A stretch of 64,000 nt of DNA from positions 930,001-994,000 of the forward strand of contig CBDAQP010000001.1 in the NCBI GenBank assembly GCA_965199245.1. The letters run 5' to 3'. The position numbers and the translations under genes are program-made. This stretch comes from Carbonatibacter sp965199245. GTDB taxonomy: Bacteria; Pseudomonadota; Alphaproteobacteria; Kiloniellales; Kiloniellaceae. Below the pieces are notes generated by a model that was given only the letters and a program-made list of their open reading frames with translations, was not told where the DNA came from and did not search any database. Below, piece after piece: positions 1 to 8,425 of this stretch; position 1 is the stretch's first letter, and each line of letters opens with the position of its first letter.

Positions 1-1
1 T

Positions 2-463
2 AATGAGCCGGGCGTCCTGGCCCGCGTCGTCGGGCTTTTTTCAGGGCGCGGTTATAATATCGAAAGCCTGACAGTGACAGAAATTGAATCAACATCCCGC
101 CTGTCGCGAATCACAATCGTCACATCGGGAACGGAGCAAATTATTGCCCAGATCAAGGCACAGCTTGCCCGTTTAATTCCGGTGCGTAAAATCAGCGATC
201 TGAGCATCGAAGGCCCGGTTGTTGAACGCGAACTCGCCTTGGTCAAGGTTGCCGGAACGGGGGAAAAACGTGTGGAGGCCCTGCGCGTTTCTGATATTTT
301 TCGTGCGCGTGTGGTCGATTCCAGTCACGATCATTTCCTGTTTGAAGTCACGGGAAAAAGCGAAAAATTAGACAGCTTTGTTGATCTAATGCGCCCACTG
401 GGGTTAATTGACATCAGCCGTACGGGTGTCGTTGCCATTTCACGCGGGGCTAAACCACTTTAA
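2..463 (+). CDS. ilvN: Acetolactate synthase small (regulatory) subunit, 5' truncated
   Basis: Regulatory subunit of acetohydroxyacid synthase, the first shared step of valine, leucine and isoleucine synthesis; it gives feedback inhibition by valine through its ACT domain. The frame is open from base 2 and lacks only the first few codons. The first visible residues, NEPGVLARVVGLFSGRGYN, are the canonical start of the ACT domain, followed by IESLTVTEIESTSRLSRIT. The C-terminal part, with the segment LVKVAGTGEKRVEALR, is the ALS small-subunit C-terminal domain. ilvC follows 51 bp downstream on the same strand, the usual ilvBNC order; ilvB would lie to the left of the window. Confidence 0.95.
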   Translation, partial: NEPGVLARVVGLFSGRGYNIESLTVTEIESTSRLSRITIVTSGTEQIIAQIKAQLARLIPVRKISDLSIEGPVVERELALVKVAGTGEKRVEALRVSDIFRARVVDSSHDHFLFEVTGKSEKLDSFVDLMRPLGLIDISRTGVVAISRGAKPL

Positions 464-514
464 ATCCGTAAAAACCCAAAAGTCACCTCTTGTCGAAAAA
501 GGACTCGGAATAAA

Positions 515-1534
515 ATGCGCGTTTATTATGATCGTGATGCAGATGTTAATCTGATTAAGGGTAAAAAAATCGTCATCATTGGCTATGGCAGTCAAGGCCA
601 CGCTCACGCCCAAAACCTCAAAGACAGCGGCGTTGCGGAGGTTCGCGTTGCATTGCGTCCCAAGTCGGCCTCCGCCGCAAAGGCCGAAGCCGCTGGCTTT
701 CCCGTCATGACCCCGTCAGAGGCCGCTGCCTGGGCCGACGTCACCATGATTCTAACCCCGGATGAAAAACAAGCCGAACTCTACGCCAATGAACTTGCCG
801 CCAACTTAAAAGAAGGCTCCGCACTGGTCTTTGCCCACGGCCTGAACATTCATTTCGGCCTGATTGAACCGCGTAAAGACATGGATGTCTTTATGGTTGC
901 ACCCAAAGGCCCCGGTCACACCGTGCGCGGGGAGTACCTCAAGGGCGGTGGCGTTCCCTGTCTCATCGCTGTGGATCAGGATGCCTCTGGCAATGCAAAG
1001 GATATTGCTCTGTCTTATGCCTCTGCCATCGGGGGTGGGCGTTCTGGAATTATTGAAACCAACTTCCGCGAAGAATGCGAAACGGATCTATTTGGTGAAC
1101 AGGTCGTGCTCTGCGGCGGTCTGTGCGAACTGATCAAGGCGGGCTTTGAAACCCTGACGGATGCAGGTTACGCCCCTGAAATGGCCTATTTTGAATGCCT
1201 GCACGAAGTCAAATTGATTGTTGATCTAATGTACGAAGGCGGCATGGCGAATATGCGCTATTCCATCTCGAACACAGCTGAGTATGGTGATTATGTCACT
1301 GGTTCACGCATTATCACAGACGAGACAAAGGCCGAAATGAAGCGCGTCTTGACCGACATTCAATCCGGTCGATTTGTTCAAAAATTCGTCACCGATTACA
1401 AAGCCGGTCAGCCGGAACTCAAAACAACACGCCGCCTGAACGCCGAACACTCCATCGAAGACGTCGGTACAAACCTGCGGGCGATGATGCCGTGGATTGC
1501 CTCGAACAAGCTGGTGGATAAATCCAAAAACTAA
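515..1534 (+). CDS. ilvC: Ketol-acid reductoisomerase (NADP+)
   Basis: Catalyses the isomerisation and NADPH-dependent reduction of acetolactate or acetohydroxybutyrate, the second step of branched-chain amino acid synthesis; cytosolic. The 339 residues match the short class I form. The N-terminal Rossmann fold carries the glycine-rich motif IVIIGYGSQGHAHAQNLKDSG near residues 18-38. The C-terminal knotted domain contains the metal-binding segments around DLFGEQVVLCGG (near 190) and ECLHEVKLIVDLMYEGG (near 225). The ATG is preceded by AAGGACTCGGA. It follows ilvN directly and is closed by a strong hairpin at 1559-1597. Confidence 0.97.
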   Translation: MRVYYDRDADVNLIKGKKIVIIGYGSQGHAHAQNLKDSGVAEVRVALRPKSASAAKAEAAGFPVMTPSEAAAWADVTMILTPDEKQAELYANELAANLKEGSALVFAHGLNIHFGLIEPRKDMDVFMVAPKGPGHTVRGEYLKGGGVPCLIAVDQDASGNAKDIALSYASAIGGGRSGIIETNFREECETDLFGEQVVLCGGLCELIKAGFETLTDAGYAPEMAYFECLHEVKLIVDLMYEGGMANMRYSISNTAEYGDYVTGSRIITDETKAEMKRVLTDIQSGRFVQKFVTDYKAGQPELKTTRRLNAEHSIEDVGTNLRAMMPWIASNKLVDKSKN

Positions 1535-1558
1535 ACGCTCACTCAGAACTGAACCAAA

Positions 1559-1597
1559 AAACAGGACAGTCGCCTTGCAACAGCGGCTGTCCTGTTT
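1559..1597 (+). terminator. Hairpin terminator after ilvC
   Basis: Inverted repeat with 15-bp arms (1559-1573 and 1583-1597, one G:T mismatch) built around AAACAGGACAG/CTGTCCTGTTT, with a 9-base loop. It lies 25 bp after the ilvC stop. It is preceded by an A-run and followed by only a short T stretch, so it could act in both directions. Two more perfect hairpins follow at 1616-1640 and 1645-1662. Confidence 0.7.
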
Positions 1598-1615
1598 CCT
1601 CCCAAAAAAGTATAG

Positions 1616-1662
1616 AAGCAAGAAACGCCATTTCTTGCTTTCAAAGCTGTCCAAGGACAGCT
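1616..1662. repeat. Two consecutive small hairpins in the ilvC-mreB gap
   Basis: Arms AAGCAAGAAA/TTTCTTGCTT (1616-1625 and 1631-1640) are perfect with a 5-base loop. Arms AGCTGTCC/GGACAGCT (1645-1652 and 1655-1662) are perfect with a 2-base loop. The second pair reuses the CTGTCC/GGACAG core of the ilvC terminator. They may be extra terminators or a structured mreB leader. The rest of this 279-bp gap holds no convincing gene. Confidence 0.5.
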
Positions 1663-1813
1663 ATAGGTTGTCTAGGTGCGTTTTGTTTTGGACGAGCCGA
1701 CCTCTGTTTCTTTCTGTGCCGCCACTTGTGCAGGAAACATTTTTCTTTGAACCAAAGAAATTTAAGCCAGAGGACTTTGATCGAGGGAACTTTATCTGCG
1801 ACTGGGGTTTATA

Positions 1814-2860
1814 ATGGCGTTCAGTTTTTCTTTGCTCGGAATGTTTTCGGCCGATATGGCCATTGACCTCGGAACCGCAAATACGCTGGTTTACGTCAAG
1901 GGGCGCGGTATTGTTCTCAATGAGCCTTCGGTCGTTGCGATTCATGAAAAACGGGGGAAAAAGCAGGTTCTCGCTGTAGGGGATGAGGCCAAGATGATGC
2001 TCGGGCGCACACCGGGGGATATTCATGCCATTCGCCCCTTACGCGACGGGGTGATTGCCGACTTTGAAGTCGCCGAAGAAATGATTAAACACTTTATTCG
2101 CAAGGTTCACGGGCGTGGATCCTTTGCCCGTCCCCAGATCATTATCTGCGTACCCTCTGGCTCCACAGCCGTTGAACGCCGCGCTATTCAGGAATCGGCA
2201 GAAAGTGCAGGCGCACGTCAGGTTTTTTTGGTCGAAGAACCGATGGCGGCGGCGATTGGTGCGGGGTTGCCCGTGACAGAACCCACGGGGTCTATGGTCG
2301 TTGATATTGGTGGCGGCACGACAGAGGTTGCCGTTCTCTCGCTGGGAGGAATTGTCTATTCCCGCTCTGTGCGCGTCGGGGGGGATAAGATGGACGAAGC
2401 CATCATCGCCTACATTCGTCGCAATCATAACCTGCTGGTTGGGGAAAGTTCCGCAGAACGCATCAAGAAAGACATTGGCTCTGCCTGCCCGCCCGAAGAC
2501 GGCGAAGGGAGCAACATGGAAATCAAGGGACGCGATATGATGAATGGCGTTCCCAAGGAACTGATTATTTCGGAACGTCAGGTTGCCGAATCCTTGGCGG
2601 AACCTGTCGGGGCCATTGTCGAAGCCGTCAAGGTCGCCCTTGAACACACCGCCCCTGAACTTGCTGCTGATATTGTTGACAAGGGAATCGTTTTAACCGG
2701 AGGCGGAGGGCTGTTGAATAATCTTGACGCTGTCCTGCGCGGGGCGACCGGACTTCCGGTATCCATCGCAGATCAAACTCTCAGCTGTGTCGCTCTCGGC
2801 ACAGGGCAGTGCCTCGAAGAAATGCGCACACTCAACAATGTTTTGATTCAGATGTATTAG
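1814..2860 (+). CDS. mreB: Rod shape-determining actin homologue MreB
   Basis: Bacterial actin that forms membrane-associated filaments and guides the elongasome for lateral wall synthesis. At 348 residues it has the usual length. Visible motifs are the phosphate-1 loop AIDLGTANTLVYVKG (near residue 16), the phosphate-2 loop VDIGGGTTEVAVLSLGG (near 163) and the adenosine-binding LTGGGGLL (near 294). An amphipathic N-terminus (MAFSFSLLGMFS) fits membrane tethering. It heads the mreB-mreC-mreD-mrdA-rodA cluster. No strong Shine-Dalgarno is seen, only GGGG six bases before the ATG. Confidence 0.97.
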   Translation: MAFSFSLLGMFSADMAIDLGTANTLVYVKGRGIVLNEPSVVAIHEKRGKKQVLAVGDEAKMMLGRTPGDIHAIRPLRDGVIADFEVAEEMIKHFIRKVHGRGSFARPQIIICVPSGSTAVERRAIQESAESAGARQVFLVEEPMAAAIGAGLPVTEPTGSMVVDIGGGTTEVAVLSLGGIVYSRSVRVGGDKMDEAIIAYIRRNHNLLVGESSAERIKKDIGSACPPEDGEGSNMEIKGRDMMNGVPKELIISERQVAESLAEPVGAIVEAVKVALEHTAPELAADIVDKGIVLTGGGGLLNNLDAVLRGATGLPVSIADQTLSCVALGTGQCLEEMRTLNNVLIQMY

Positions 2861-2943
2861 GATTTCGCTGTTTTGTTAATCTTTCCTTCTCCTTTCATAT
2901 CGTGGGTTTAAAGATGCTGGTTCACTTGGAATCGCGACTAGGT

Positions 2944-2999
2944 GAGTACCTCTCAAAACCTCTAGCCTCTGCTGGCTGGCAGGAAAGCCGTTTTCGAGA
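2944..2999 (+). repeat. Partial copy of the dispersed inverted-repeat element (copy C)
   Basis: The mreB-mreC gap contains GAGTACCTCTCAAAACCTC followed by GCTGGCTGGCAGGAAAGCCG and TTTTCGAGA. This matches the left arm of the elements at 40045 and 53337. Only the left half is present. It ends about five bases before the mreC ribosome-binding site, so this fragment sits inside the mre operon. Confidence 0.6.
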
Positions 3000-3017
3000 T
3001 GTGACAAGGAGTTTCGC

Positions 3018-3920
3018 GTGTATAAAAGTGCTGGATCATTGAACGTGATGGGTTTTCCCTTGCGTGCGTGGATTCAACGCTTTGCCTTTGCCCTACTCTT
3101 GTTCGTTTCTATTGCCTTGATTACGCTGGACAAAATGGGCCACCCTGTCCTGATCTCGGCGCGTATGACTGTTGTCGAGTCTGTCGCCCCTGTTATCGAA
3201 ACTCTTTCTGTTCCCGTCACGTTGCTCAATAATGTCATTGAAACAGCCCAAAACTATGTTGCGCTGAAATCAGAAAATGAGTACCTGCGCCGCAGAAATG
3301 CCGCCTTACGCGGCTGGCAAATTAAGGCTGCTCAACTTGAAAGCGAAAATGACGCTCTGCGCCGATTATTGAATACGCCGTCTCATGATGTAACACGTGA
3401 GGGTTTCCAGCGTTCCGTCACCGCACGGGTGATCATAGATCAGGGCGGAAACTTTGTCCGCTCTGTGATTGTCCAGGCTGGTGACAGGGATGGCATCCGC
3501 AAGGGACAAACCGCCATGGGTTCCCAGGGAGTCGCCGGACGTGTCAGCGACGTCGGTCGCCGCACGTCACGGGTTGTCCTGATTACCGACACCAGTAGCC
3601 GTATCCCGGTTCTGGTCGGCCCCGGACGTCACCGCGCCATCCTGGCAGGGGACAATTCACCTCTCCTGCGGCTCAACTATCTGGAAAAGGGCGTACAGCT
3701 CTCAAAGGGTGATCTCGTTCATACCTCTGGTCACGGCAGGGCCTTTGCCCCGGGTTTACCCATCGGAACAGTTGCCGGGCTGAGGGATGGCATTGTGCGG
3801 GTCATACCGTTTGCGATGACGGATGACATGGATTTTCTACGCCTTGATGACTACGGTCTCTCCTTTCGCTTGGATCTTCTTGACTCTGGGCAAGGAGCAA
3901 ATGGAGGATCGACAAAATGA
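3018..3920 (+). CDS. mreC: Rod shape-determining protein MreC
   Basis: Bitopic inner-membrane protein whose periplasmic part scaffolds PBP2/RodA and links to MreB. A short cytoplasmic N-terminus is followed by one membrane segment (LRAWIQRFAFALLLFVSIAL, near 15-35), a coiled coil (about 70-105, rich in E, N and L, e.g. ALKSENEYLRRRNAALR) and the two beta-barrel MreC core domains. The GTG at 3018 is chosen because AAGGAG stands six bases ahead; an ATG ten codons later is less well placed. 300 residues is normal. Confidence 0.94.
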   Translation: MYKSAGSLNVMGFPLRAWIQRFAFALLLFVSIALITLDKMGHPVLISARMTVVESVAPVIETLSVPVTLLNNVIETAQNYVALKSENEYLRRRNAALRGWQIKAAQLESENDALRRLLNTPSHDVTREGFQRSVTARVIIDQGGNFVRSVIVQAGDRDGIRKGQTAMGSQGVAGRVSDVGRRTSRVVLITDTSSRIPVLVGPGRHRAILAGDNSPLLRLNYLEKGVQLSKGDLVHTSGHGRAFAPGLPIGTVAGLRDGIVRVIPFAMTDDMDFLRLDDYGLSFRLDLLDSGQGANGGSTK

Positions 3921-3952
3921 ATGATGCCGCAACATTACGGCGATAGAATTCC

Positions 3953-4465
3953 GTGAGATTTTCTTTCTGGCAACACACAGACCACCAAGGACGCGAGGTC
4001 TTTCCATTTGTGCTGACTTTGCTTTTGGTTATTTTTGGTCTTGTCCCCTCTCATATCCCGTGGTTTGCACCTGTTTCGCCATCATTCTTGCTCATTTCTG
4101 TTTTTTATTGGGCCTTGCACAGACCGGATCTGATGCCACCGTGGGTGTCCTTTATCCTCGCGGTGATTTCTGATTTTTTAACAGGGACTCCTGCTGGAAT
4201 CAGTGCGGTGATGATTTTGCTGTTCCAGCGCGTTGTCGAAAGTCAGCGGCGGCTTTTACTCACGGGGTCTTTTTGGGTTCTTTGGTTGGCCTTTTGCCTG
4301 CTCGCGAGCTTGGCCATTGTAGTGGAATGGGGACTGGTCTGGCTGGTGACAGCGGGCTTTTTAGACTACTCTTCTGCCGTTTTTCGCCTAATGATGACAT
4401 CAGCTCTTTACCCCTTTACAACGTGGATTTTTGTTCTGGTTCAGCGCAAGATTTTAAGAATTTGA
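3953..4465 (+). CDS. mreD: Rod shape-determining protein MreD
   Basis: Small polytopic inner-membrane partner of MreC. The 170 residues hold about five hydrophobic helices (e.g. VLTLLLVIFGLVPSH, FLLISVFYWALH, VSFILAVISDFLTG, LWLAFCLLASLAIVVEWGLVWLV), and the segment DFLTGTPAGISAV is typical of the family. The GTG start lies 33 bp after mreC and mrdA starts 8 bp after the stop, so the unit is co-transcribed. Confidence 0.9.
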   Translation: MRFSFWQHTDHQGREVFPFVLTLLLVIFGLVPSHIPWFAPVSPSFLLISVFYWALHRPDLMPPWVSFILAVISDFLTGTPAGISAVMILLFQRVVESQRRLLLTGSFWVLWLAFCLLASLAIVVEWGLVWLVTAGFLDYSSAVFRLMMTSALYPFTTWIFVLVQRKILRI

Positions 4466-4472
4466 GGTCAGA

Positions 4473-6347
4473 ATGCACAACGAAGATCAAGATCGTCATC
4501 GCCTCTTTAATCGTCGCGCCCTTGTGCTCGGTTGTGCCAAAACAGCACTGTTTGCGACGCTCGCCGGGCGGTTGTACTACCTCCAGATCATCGAAGGCGA
4601 AAAATATAAAACACGTGCCGATGACAATCGCATTTCCCTGCGTCTGATCCCGCCGGAACGGGGCAGGATTCTTGATCGCTCTGGTCGAATCCTCGCCAAT
4701 AATCGGGATAATTATCGTGTGGTGATTGTGCGTGAACAAACGCCAGACTTCGACGAAACAGTGCGACGCTTGGCTCAAATTCTGCCGCTCAGCCCACCAG
4801 AACGCCACCGCATTGAAGAGGACATGGCACAAAAAAGGGCCTTTGTTCCCGTCACGGTCAAAGAAAACATTAGCTGGTCACAAGTCGCCCGGATTGAAAG
4901 CATGATCGCTGATCTTCCCGGTCTGTCGATTGATCGCGGGAGTACGCGTGACTATCCCTATGGCGCGAATATGGCACATGTCCTGGGTTACGTTGCCTCG
5001 GTCTCTGAAAAAGATCTCAACGGCGACCCCTTGCTTGAACTGCCCGGCTTTCGGGTAGGCAAAAGCGGCCTCGAAAAATTACACGACGACAACCTGCGCG
5101 GCAAAGCAGGCACCCGCGCCATTGAAATCAACGCCTATGGGCGTGAAATCAGGGAACTGAAACGCCAAAATGGGACAAGGGGCCGCGATATCATTCTCAC
5201 ACTGGATCAAGGTCTTCAGGTCTTTACACACCAACGATTGCTGAGCGAAGAGTCCGCCGCTGCACTGGTTCTGGACATTAAAACCGGGGATGTTTTGACC
5301 ATGGCCTCGACACCGTCCTTTGATCCCGGGGCCTTTAACCTTGGCCTGAATACACGTCAATGGCGCACATTAATCGACAACCCAAAATTTCCCCTGATGA
5401 ACAAGGCCATTGCGGGCCTCTATGCCCCCGGGTCAACATTCAAAATGCTGGTTGCCCTCGCCGCAATGGAAGAAGGCATTGGGGCACAAGGCCATAACAT
5501 CTATTGCACAGGAATCATGGAGCTGGGAAATGCAAAATTTCATTGCTGGAAACGCAGTGGACATGGGCGCGTCAACCTTATCCAATCCCTGCAGCATTCC
5601 TGCGATATTTACTATTATGATATTTCCCGCAGGGTCGGAATCAATAAAATTGCAACCATGGCTGAAAAGCTGGGACTGGGACAGAGTTCAGGCCTTGATT
5701 TACCCGGTGAAAAGAGCGGCACAATTCCAACAAAAGCTTGGAAAGAGGCCAGAATCGGCGAGGGCTGGCGCGATGGTGATACGCTCAACGCCTCCATCGG
5801 ACAAGGCTATGTCCTCGCAACACCGTTACAACTGGCGGTGATGACGGCACGGCTGGCCTCTGGCGGGAGAAAGGTCACCCCTCGGCTCATGCGCGGTTAT
5901 CGCGAAGACGCGGAGCACTTCCTCTCCCCCTCCCCGGATTTTGAAGACCTCGGCCTCAATCCCATTCACCTCCAGCTGATCCATCAGGGAATGGATGATG
6001 TCGTCAATAGCCCCCAGGGCACCGCAAGGAAAAGCCGAATTAGCGAAACAGGTTGGGAAATGGCGGGAAAGACGGGAACCTCACAGGTGCGTCGCATCAC
6101 AGCGGCTGAGCGGCAGAAAGGTGTTTTTCGCAACGAAGACCTGCCCTGGCGGCGGCGGGATCACGCGCTGTTTGTCGGCTTTGCCCCCCTGCATAATCCA
6201 CGTTATGCCTGCGTGGCGATTGTTGAGCACGGCGGTTCCGGTTCAAAAGTCGCCGCCCCCATCGTGCGCGATATTCTGCGCGAAGCCCAACGCCGCCGCT
6301 CTGCCGATAGCCCCCTTGAAACGACTGAAGGCGGAGGGAAACTGTAA
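4473..6347 (+). CDS. mrdA: Penicillin-binding protein 2 (peptidoglycan transpeptidase)
   Basis: Monofunctional class B PBP that crosslinks peptidoglycan during elongation, partner of RodA. One N-terminal membrane anchor (near 15-35) is followed by the dimerisation domain (about 60-230) and the transpeptidase domain. All three active-site motifs are present: S-T-F-K with nucleophile Ser321 and Lys324 (APGSTFKMLVAL), S-C-D at 376-378 (HSCDIYYYD) and K-T-G-T at 533-536 (AGKTGTSQ). The SxN-position motif reads SCD, as in other PBP2 proteins. The stop codon overlaps the rodA start (TAATG). Confidence 0.96.
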   Translation: MHNEDQDRHRLFNRRALVLGCAKTALFATLAGRLYYLQIIEGEKYKTRADDNRISLRLIPPERGRILDRSGRILANNRDNYRVVIVREQTPDFDETVRRLAQILPLSPPERHRIEEDMAQKRAFVPVTVKENISWSQVARIESMIADLPGLSIDRGSTRDYPYGANMAHVLGYVASVSEKDLNGDPLLELPGFRVGKSGLEKLHDDNLRGKAGTRAIEINAYGREIRELKRQNGTRGRDIILTLDQGLQVFTHQRLLSEESAAALVLDIKTGDVLTMASTPSFDPGAFNLGLNTRQWRTLIDNPKFPLMNKAIAGLYAPGSTFKMLVALAAMEEGIGAQGHNIYCTGIMELGNAKFHCWKRSGHGRVNLIQSLQHSCDIYYYDISRRVGINKIATMAEKLGLGQSSGLDLPGEKSGTIPTKAWKEARIGEGWRDGDTLNASIGQGYVLATPLQLAVMTARLASGGRKVTPRLMRGYREDAEHFLSPSPDFEDLGLNPIHLQLIHQGMDDVVNSPQGTARKSRISETGWEMAGKTGTSQVRRITAAERQKGVFRNEDLPWRRRDHALFVGFAPLHNPRYACVAIVEHGGSGSKVAAPIVRDILREAQRRRSADSPLETTEGGGKL

Positions 6348-7531
6348 TGCCTGTTAAGGTTCACCCCGGGAGCCAGGGGGCTGTTTTTGGCAACAAATAC
6401 GAAGACATGACCCTGGCGCAAAAACTGTTGCAAATCAACTGGGGCCTGGTTTTGCTGATTCTGGGCCTCGCTACGATTGGATTGGGGATGCTGTATTCTG
6501 CGGCAAACGGGAATTTTGACCCCTGGGCCTCCCGACAGTTTTTCAGATTGCTTGTCGGTTGCGTTTTGATGATTGTCATCGCCCTTGTCGACATTCGTTT
6601 CTGGTTTAAATGCAGCTACCTTTTCTATGGTGTTGCCCTGGTTTTGTTGCTGGGTGTCGAAGTCATGGGGTCAACGGGAATGGGGGCCAGACGCTGGATC
6701 AATCTTGGCTTTATTCAGCTTCAACCCTCCGAAGTGATGAAAATCGTGTTGGTCATGGCACTGGCGCGCTATTTTCACGGAATCTCCGCAGAAAATATCA
6801 GGGGAAAAATCGTCCTGATTCCGCCCCTGCTGATGGTCATCGCACCCTTTGCGCTGGTTTTAAAACAGCCTGATCTGGGAACAGCTGTTCTATTGGTCAT
6901 GGCCTCCGGGGCTGTGTTCTTTTGTGCAGGGGTACGTCTACGGCTCTTTGCATTTCTGTGTGTCGTGGGCATCGCCGCCGCACCGGTTGGCTGGACATTC
7001 CTAAGACCCTATCAACAAAACCGCATCCTGACCCTCCTTGACCCGGACAGAGATCCCCTTGGCACAGGATACAACATTATACAGTCAAAAATTGCCCTCG
7101 GCTCGGGGGGCCTGTCTGGCAAAGGTTTTCTCCAAGGCACCCAAAGCCATTTAAACTTTCTGCCCGAAAAACAAACCGACTTTATCTTTACCATGCTGGC
7201 CGAAGAATTTGGCATGATTGGCTCCCTCGCCCTCCTCTGTCTCTATAGTCTTGTTTTGATCTATGGCATGATTATCGCTGGGCGAGCAAAGAATCAGTAT
7301 GCCCGCCTGCTTTCCCTGGGCCTGACAACGAATCTTTTTCTTTACATCTTTATCAACATGGCCATGGTCATGGGTTTGATCCCCGTCGTCGGGGTTCCCC
7401 TGCCTTTGATTTCTTACGGGGGGACTGTTATGTTGACCATCTTAATCGGGGTCGGCCTTGTCATGTCAACATGGATTCATCGGAACCTGCGTATTCCCCG
7501 TCACGGGCTGGACAACTATCCCCCTCACTAG
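6347..7531 (+). CDS. rodA: Peptidoglycan glycosyltransferase RodA (SEDS family)
   Basis: SEDS-family polymerase that extends glycan strands from lipid II, working with PBP2. The 394 residues show about ten membrane helices and the SEDS signature near the C-terminus (MGLIPVVGVPLPLISYGGTV). The segment QPDLGTAVLL contains the conserved catalytic-region Asp. The ATG overlaps the mrdA stop. A second in-frame ATG at 6407 would remove a hydrophilic 20-residue leader and is also possible. Confidence 0.95.
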   Translation: MPVKVHPGSQGAVFGNKYEDMTLAQKLLQINWGLVLLILGLATIGLGMLYSAANGNFDPWASRQFFRLLVGCVLMIVIALVDIRFWFKCSYLFYGVALVLLLGVEVMGSTGMGARRWINLGFIQLQPSEVMKIVLVMALARYFHGISAENIRGKIVLIPPLLMVIAPFALVLKQPDLGTAVLLVMASGAVFFCAGVRLRLFAFLCVVGIAAAPVGWTFLRPYQQNRILTLLDPDRDPLGTGYNIIQSKIALGSGGLSGKGFLQGTQSHLNFLPEKQTDFIFTMLAEEFGMIGSLALLCLYSLVLIYGMIIAGRAKNQYARLLSLGLTTNLFLYIFINMAMVMGLIPVVGVPLPLISYGGTVMLTILIGVGLVMSTWIHRNLRIPRHGLDNYPPH

Positions 7532-7551
7532 CAAAGGTACCCCCCCACCCC

Positions 7552-8325
7552 ATGGGACAACATGACGTGAAAAAAGATCACTCAAAAAAAATCACCGCCG
7601 CCTTGATGATTATCGGGGATGAAATCCTCTCCGGGGGCACACGCGATGCCAATACCGCCTACCTCGGCGCGGCCCTGAATGAACGGGGGATCCAGCTTTC
7701 AGAAGTCCGTGTCATTCCCGATCAAGAATCCGAAATTGTCTCCGCGCTCCTGGATCTCAAGGACAAATACGATTTTCTTTTCACAACAGGGGGCATTGGC
7801 CCGACACATGATGACATCACGGCCCAATCCGTTGCTGTTGCCTTTGGGCGCGACTTGTGGGAACACCCCGATGCCCGCGACGCGCTAACCGACTATTACG
7901 GTGTCGCAGGCCTCAATACCGCCCGCCTTAAAATGGCTCGGGTTCCCCGGGGAGCCGAACTGATTCGCAACGTGCTGAGTGCCGCCCCCGGCTTTAGGAT
8001 TGGAAATGTCTTTGTCCTCGCAGGCGTTCCCAAAATTATGCAAGCCCTCTTCACAGAACTCGCCCCCCGGCTTTCAGGCGGTGCGCCCCTTCTCAGCGAA
8101 ACCCTGACTCTTCCTGTGCGTGAAAGCCAGATTGCCGAACCACTCGGCAAAATTGCCGCAGACTTTCCCGATCTGTCGATTGGCAGCTATCCATCCGTCA
8201 CCGATGACGGCTTTTGCGTACGTCTGGTCGTGCGCTCCTCTACCCCTGAACGCCTGTCACTGTGTTTGAATGCGATTCATCGTAAAATCGTCGTTCTCTT
8301 ACACAAAGAACGCACTCATTTTTAA
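7552..8325 (+). CDS. CinA-type molybdopterin-binding (MoaB/Mog) domain protein
   Basis: A single MoCF_biosynth domain as found in the N-terminal half of CinA. The segments LMIIGDEILSGGTRDANTAYL and TTGGIGPTHDDITAQSVA are the CinA-type nucleotide/pterin-binding signatures. The C-terminal NMN-deamidase domain of full CinA is absent, so the molecular role is uncertain; such short forms are widespread in alphaproteobacteria. The frame is open from 7471 inside rodA, but the ATG at 7552, just after the rodA stop, is the better start (257 residues). Confidence 0.85.
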   Translation: MGQHDVKKDHSKKITAALMIIGDEILSGGTRDANTAYLGAALNERGIQLSEVRVIPDQESEIVSALLDLKDKYDFLFTTGGIGPTHDDITAQSVAVAFGRDLWEHPDARDALTDYYGVAGLNTARLKMARVPRGAELIRNVLSAAPGFRIGNVFVLAGVPKIMQALFTELAPRLSGGAPLLSETLTLPVRESQIAEPLGKIAADFPDLSIGSYPSVTDDGFCVRLVVRSSTPERLSLCLNAIHRKIVVLLHKERTHF

Positions 8326-8376
8326 CTGTCATGTCTTCTTCATAAAATAATCATTTTTGCGTCATAATCCTTGATC
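8326..8376 (+). promoter_or_regulatory. Putative tandem Pho boxes ahead of the phytase-like gene
   Basis: Four TCAT cores recur at exact 11-bp spacing (8329, 8340, 8351, 8362), each ending a 7-bp half-site separated from the next by 4 bases: CTGTCAT, TCTTCAT, TAATCAT, GCGTCAT. The first half-site is a perfect match to the known PhoB consensus CTGTCAT. A weaker fifth unit, CTTGATC (8370-8376), ends 10 bp before a possible -10 (TACAAT, 8387-8392), the classical Pho-box/-10 distance. The start codon is at 8426. Confidence 0.6.
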
Positions 8377-8425
8377 TTTCGTCATTTACAATCTTGTGGG
8401 TTTTTAAAATTCTGGGGAAAGTTCG

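Noticed and set aside
1730..1800. Very diverged repeat-element copy before mreB
   Set aside because: Only GCAGGAAA and a loosely similar conceptual peptide match; the hairpin core is missing.
2039..2647. 202-codon minus-strand ORF
   Set aside because: Antisense to mreB, whose protein is clearly conserved; the antisense product shows no recognisable domain.
8348..8392. CtrA or sigma-32 site before the phytase-like gene
   Set aside because: The TTAA-N7-TTAA pattern and a CTTG/CCCCAT pair are absent; the 11-bp-phased TCAT series fits Pho boxes better.
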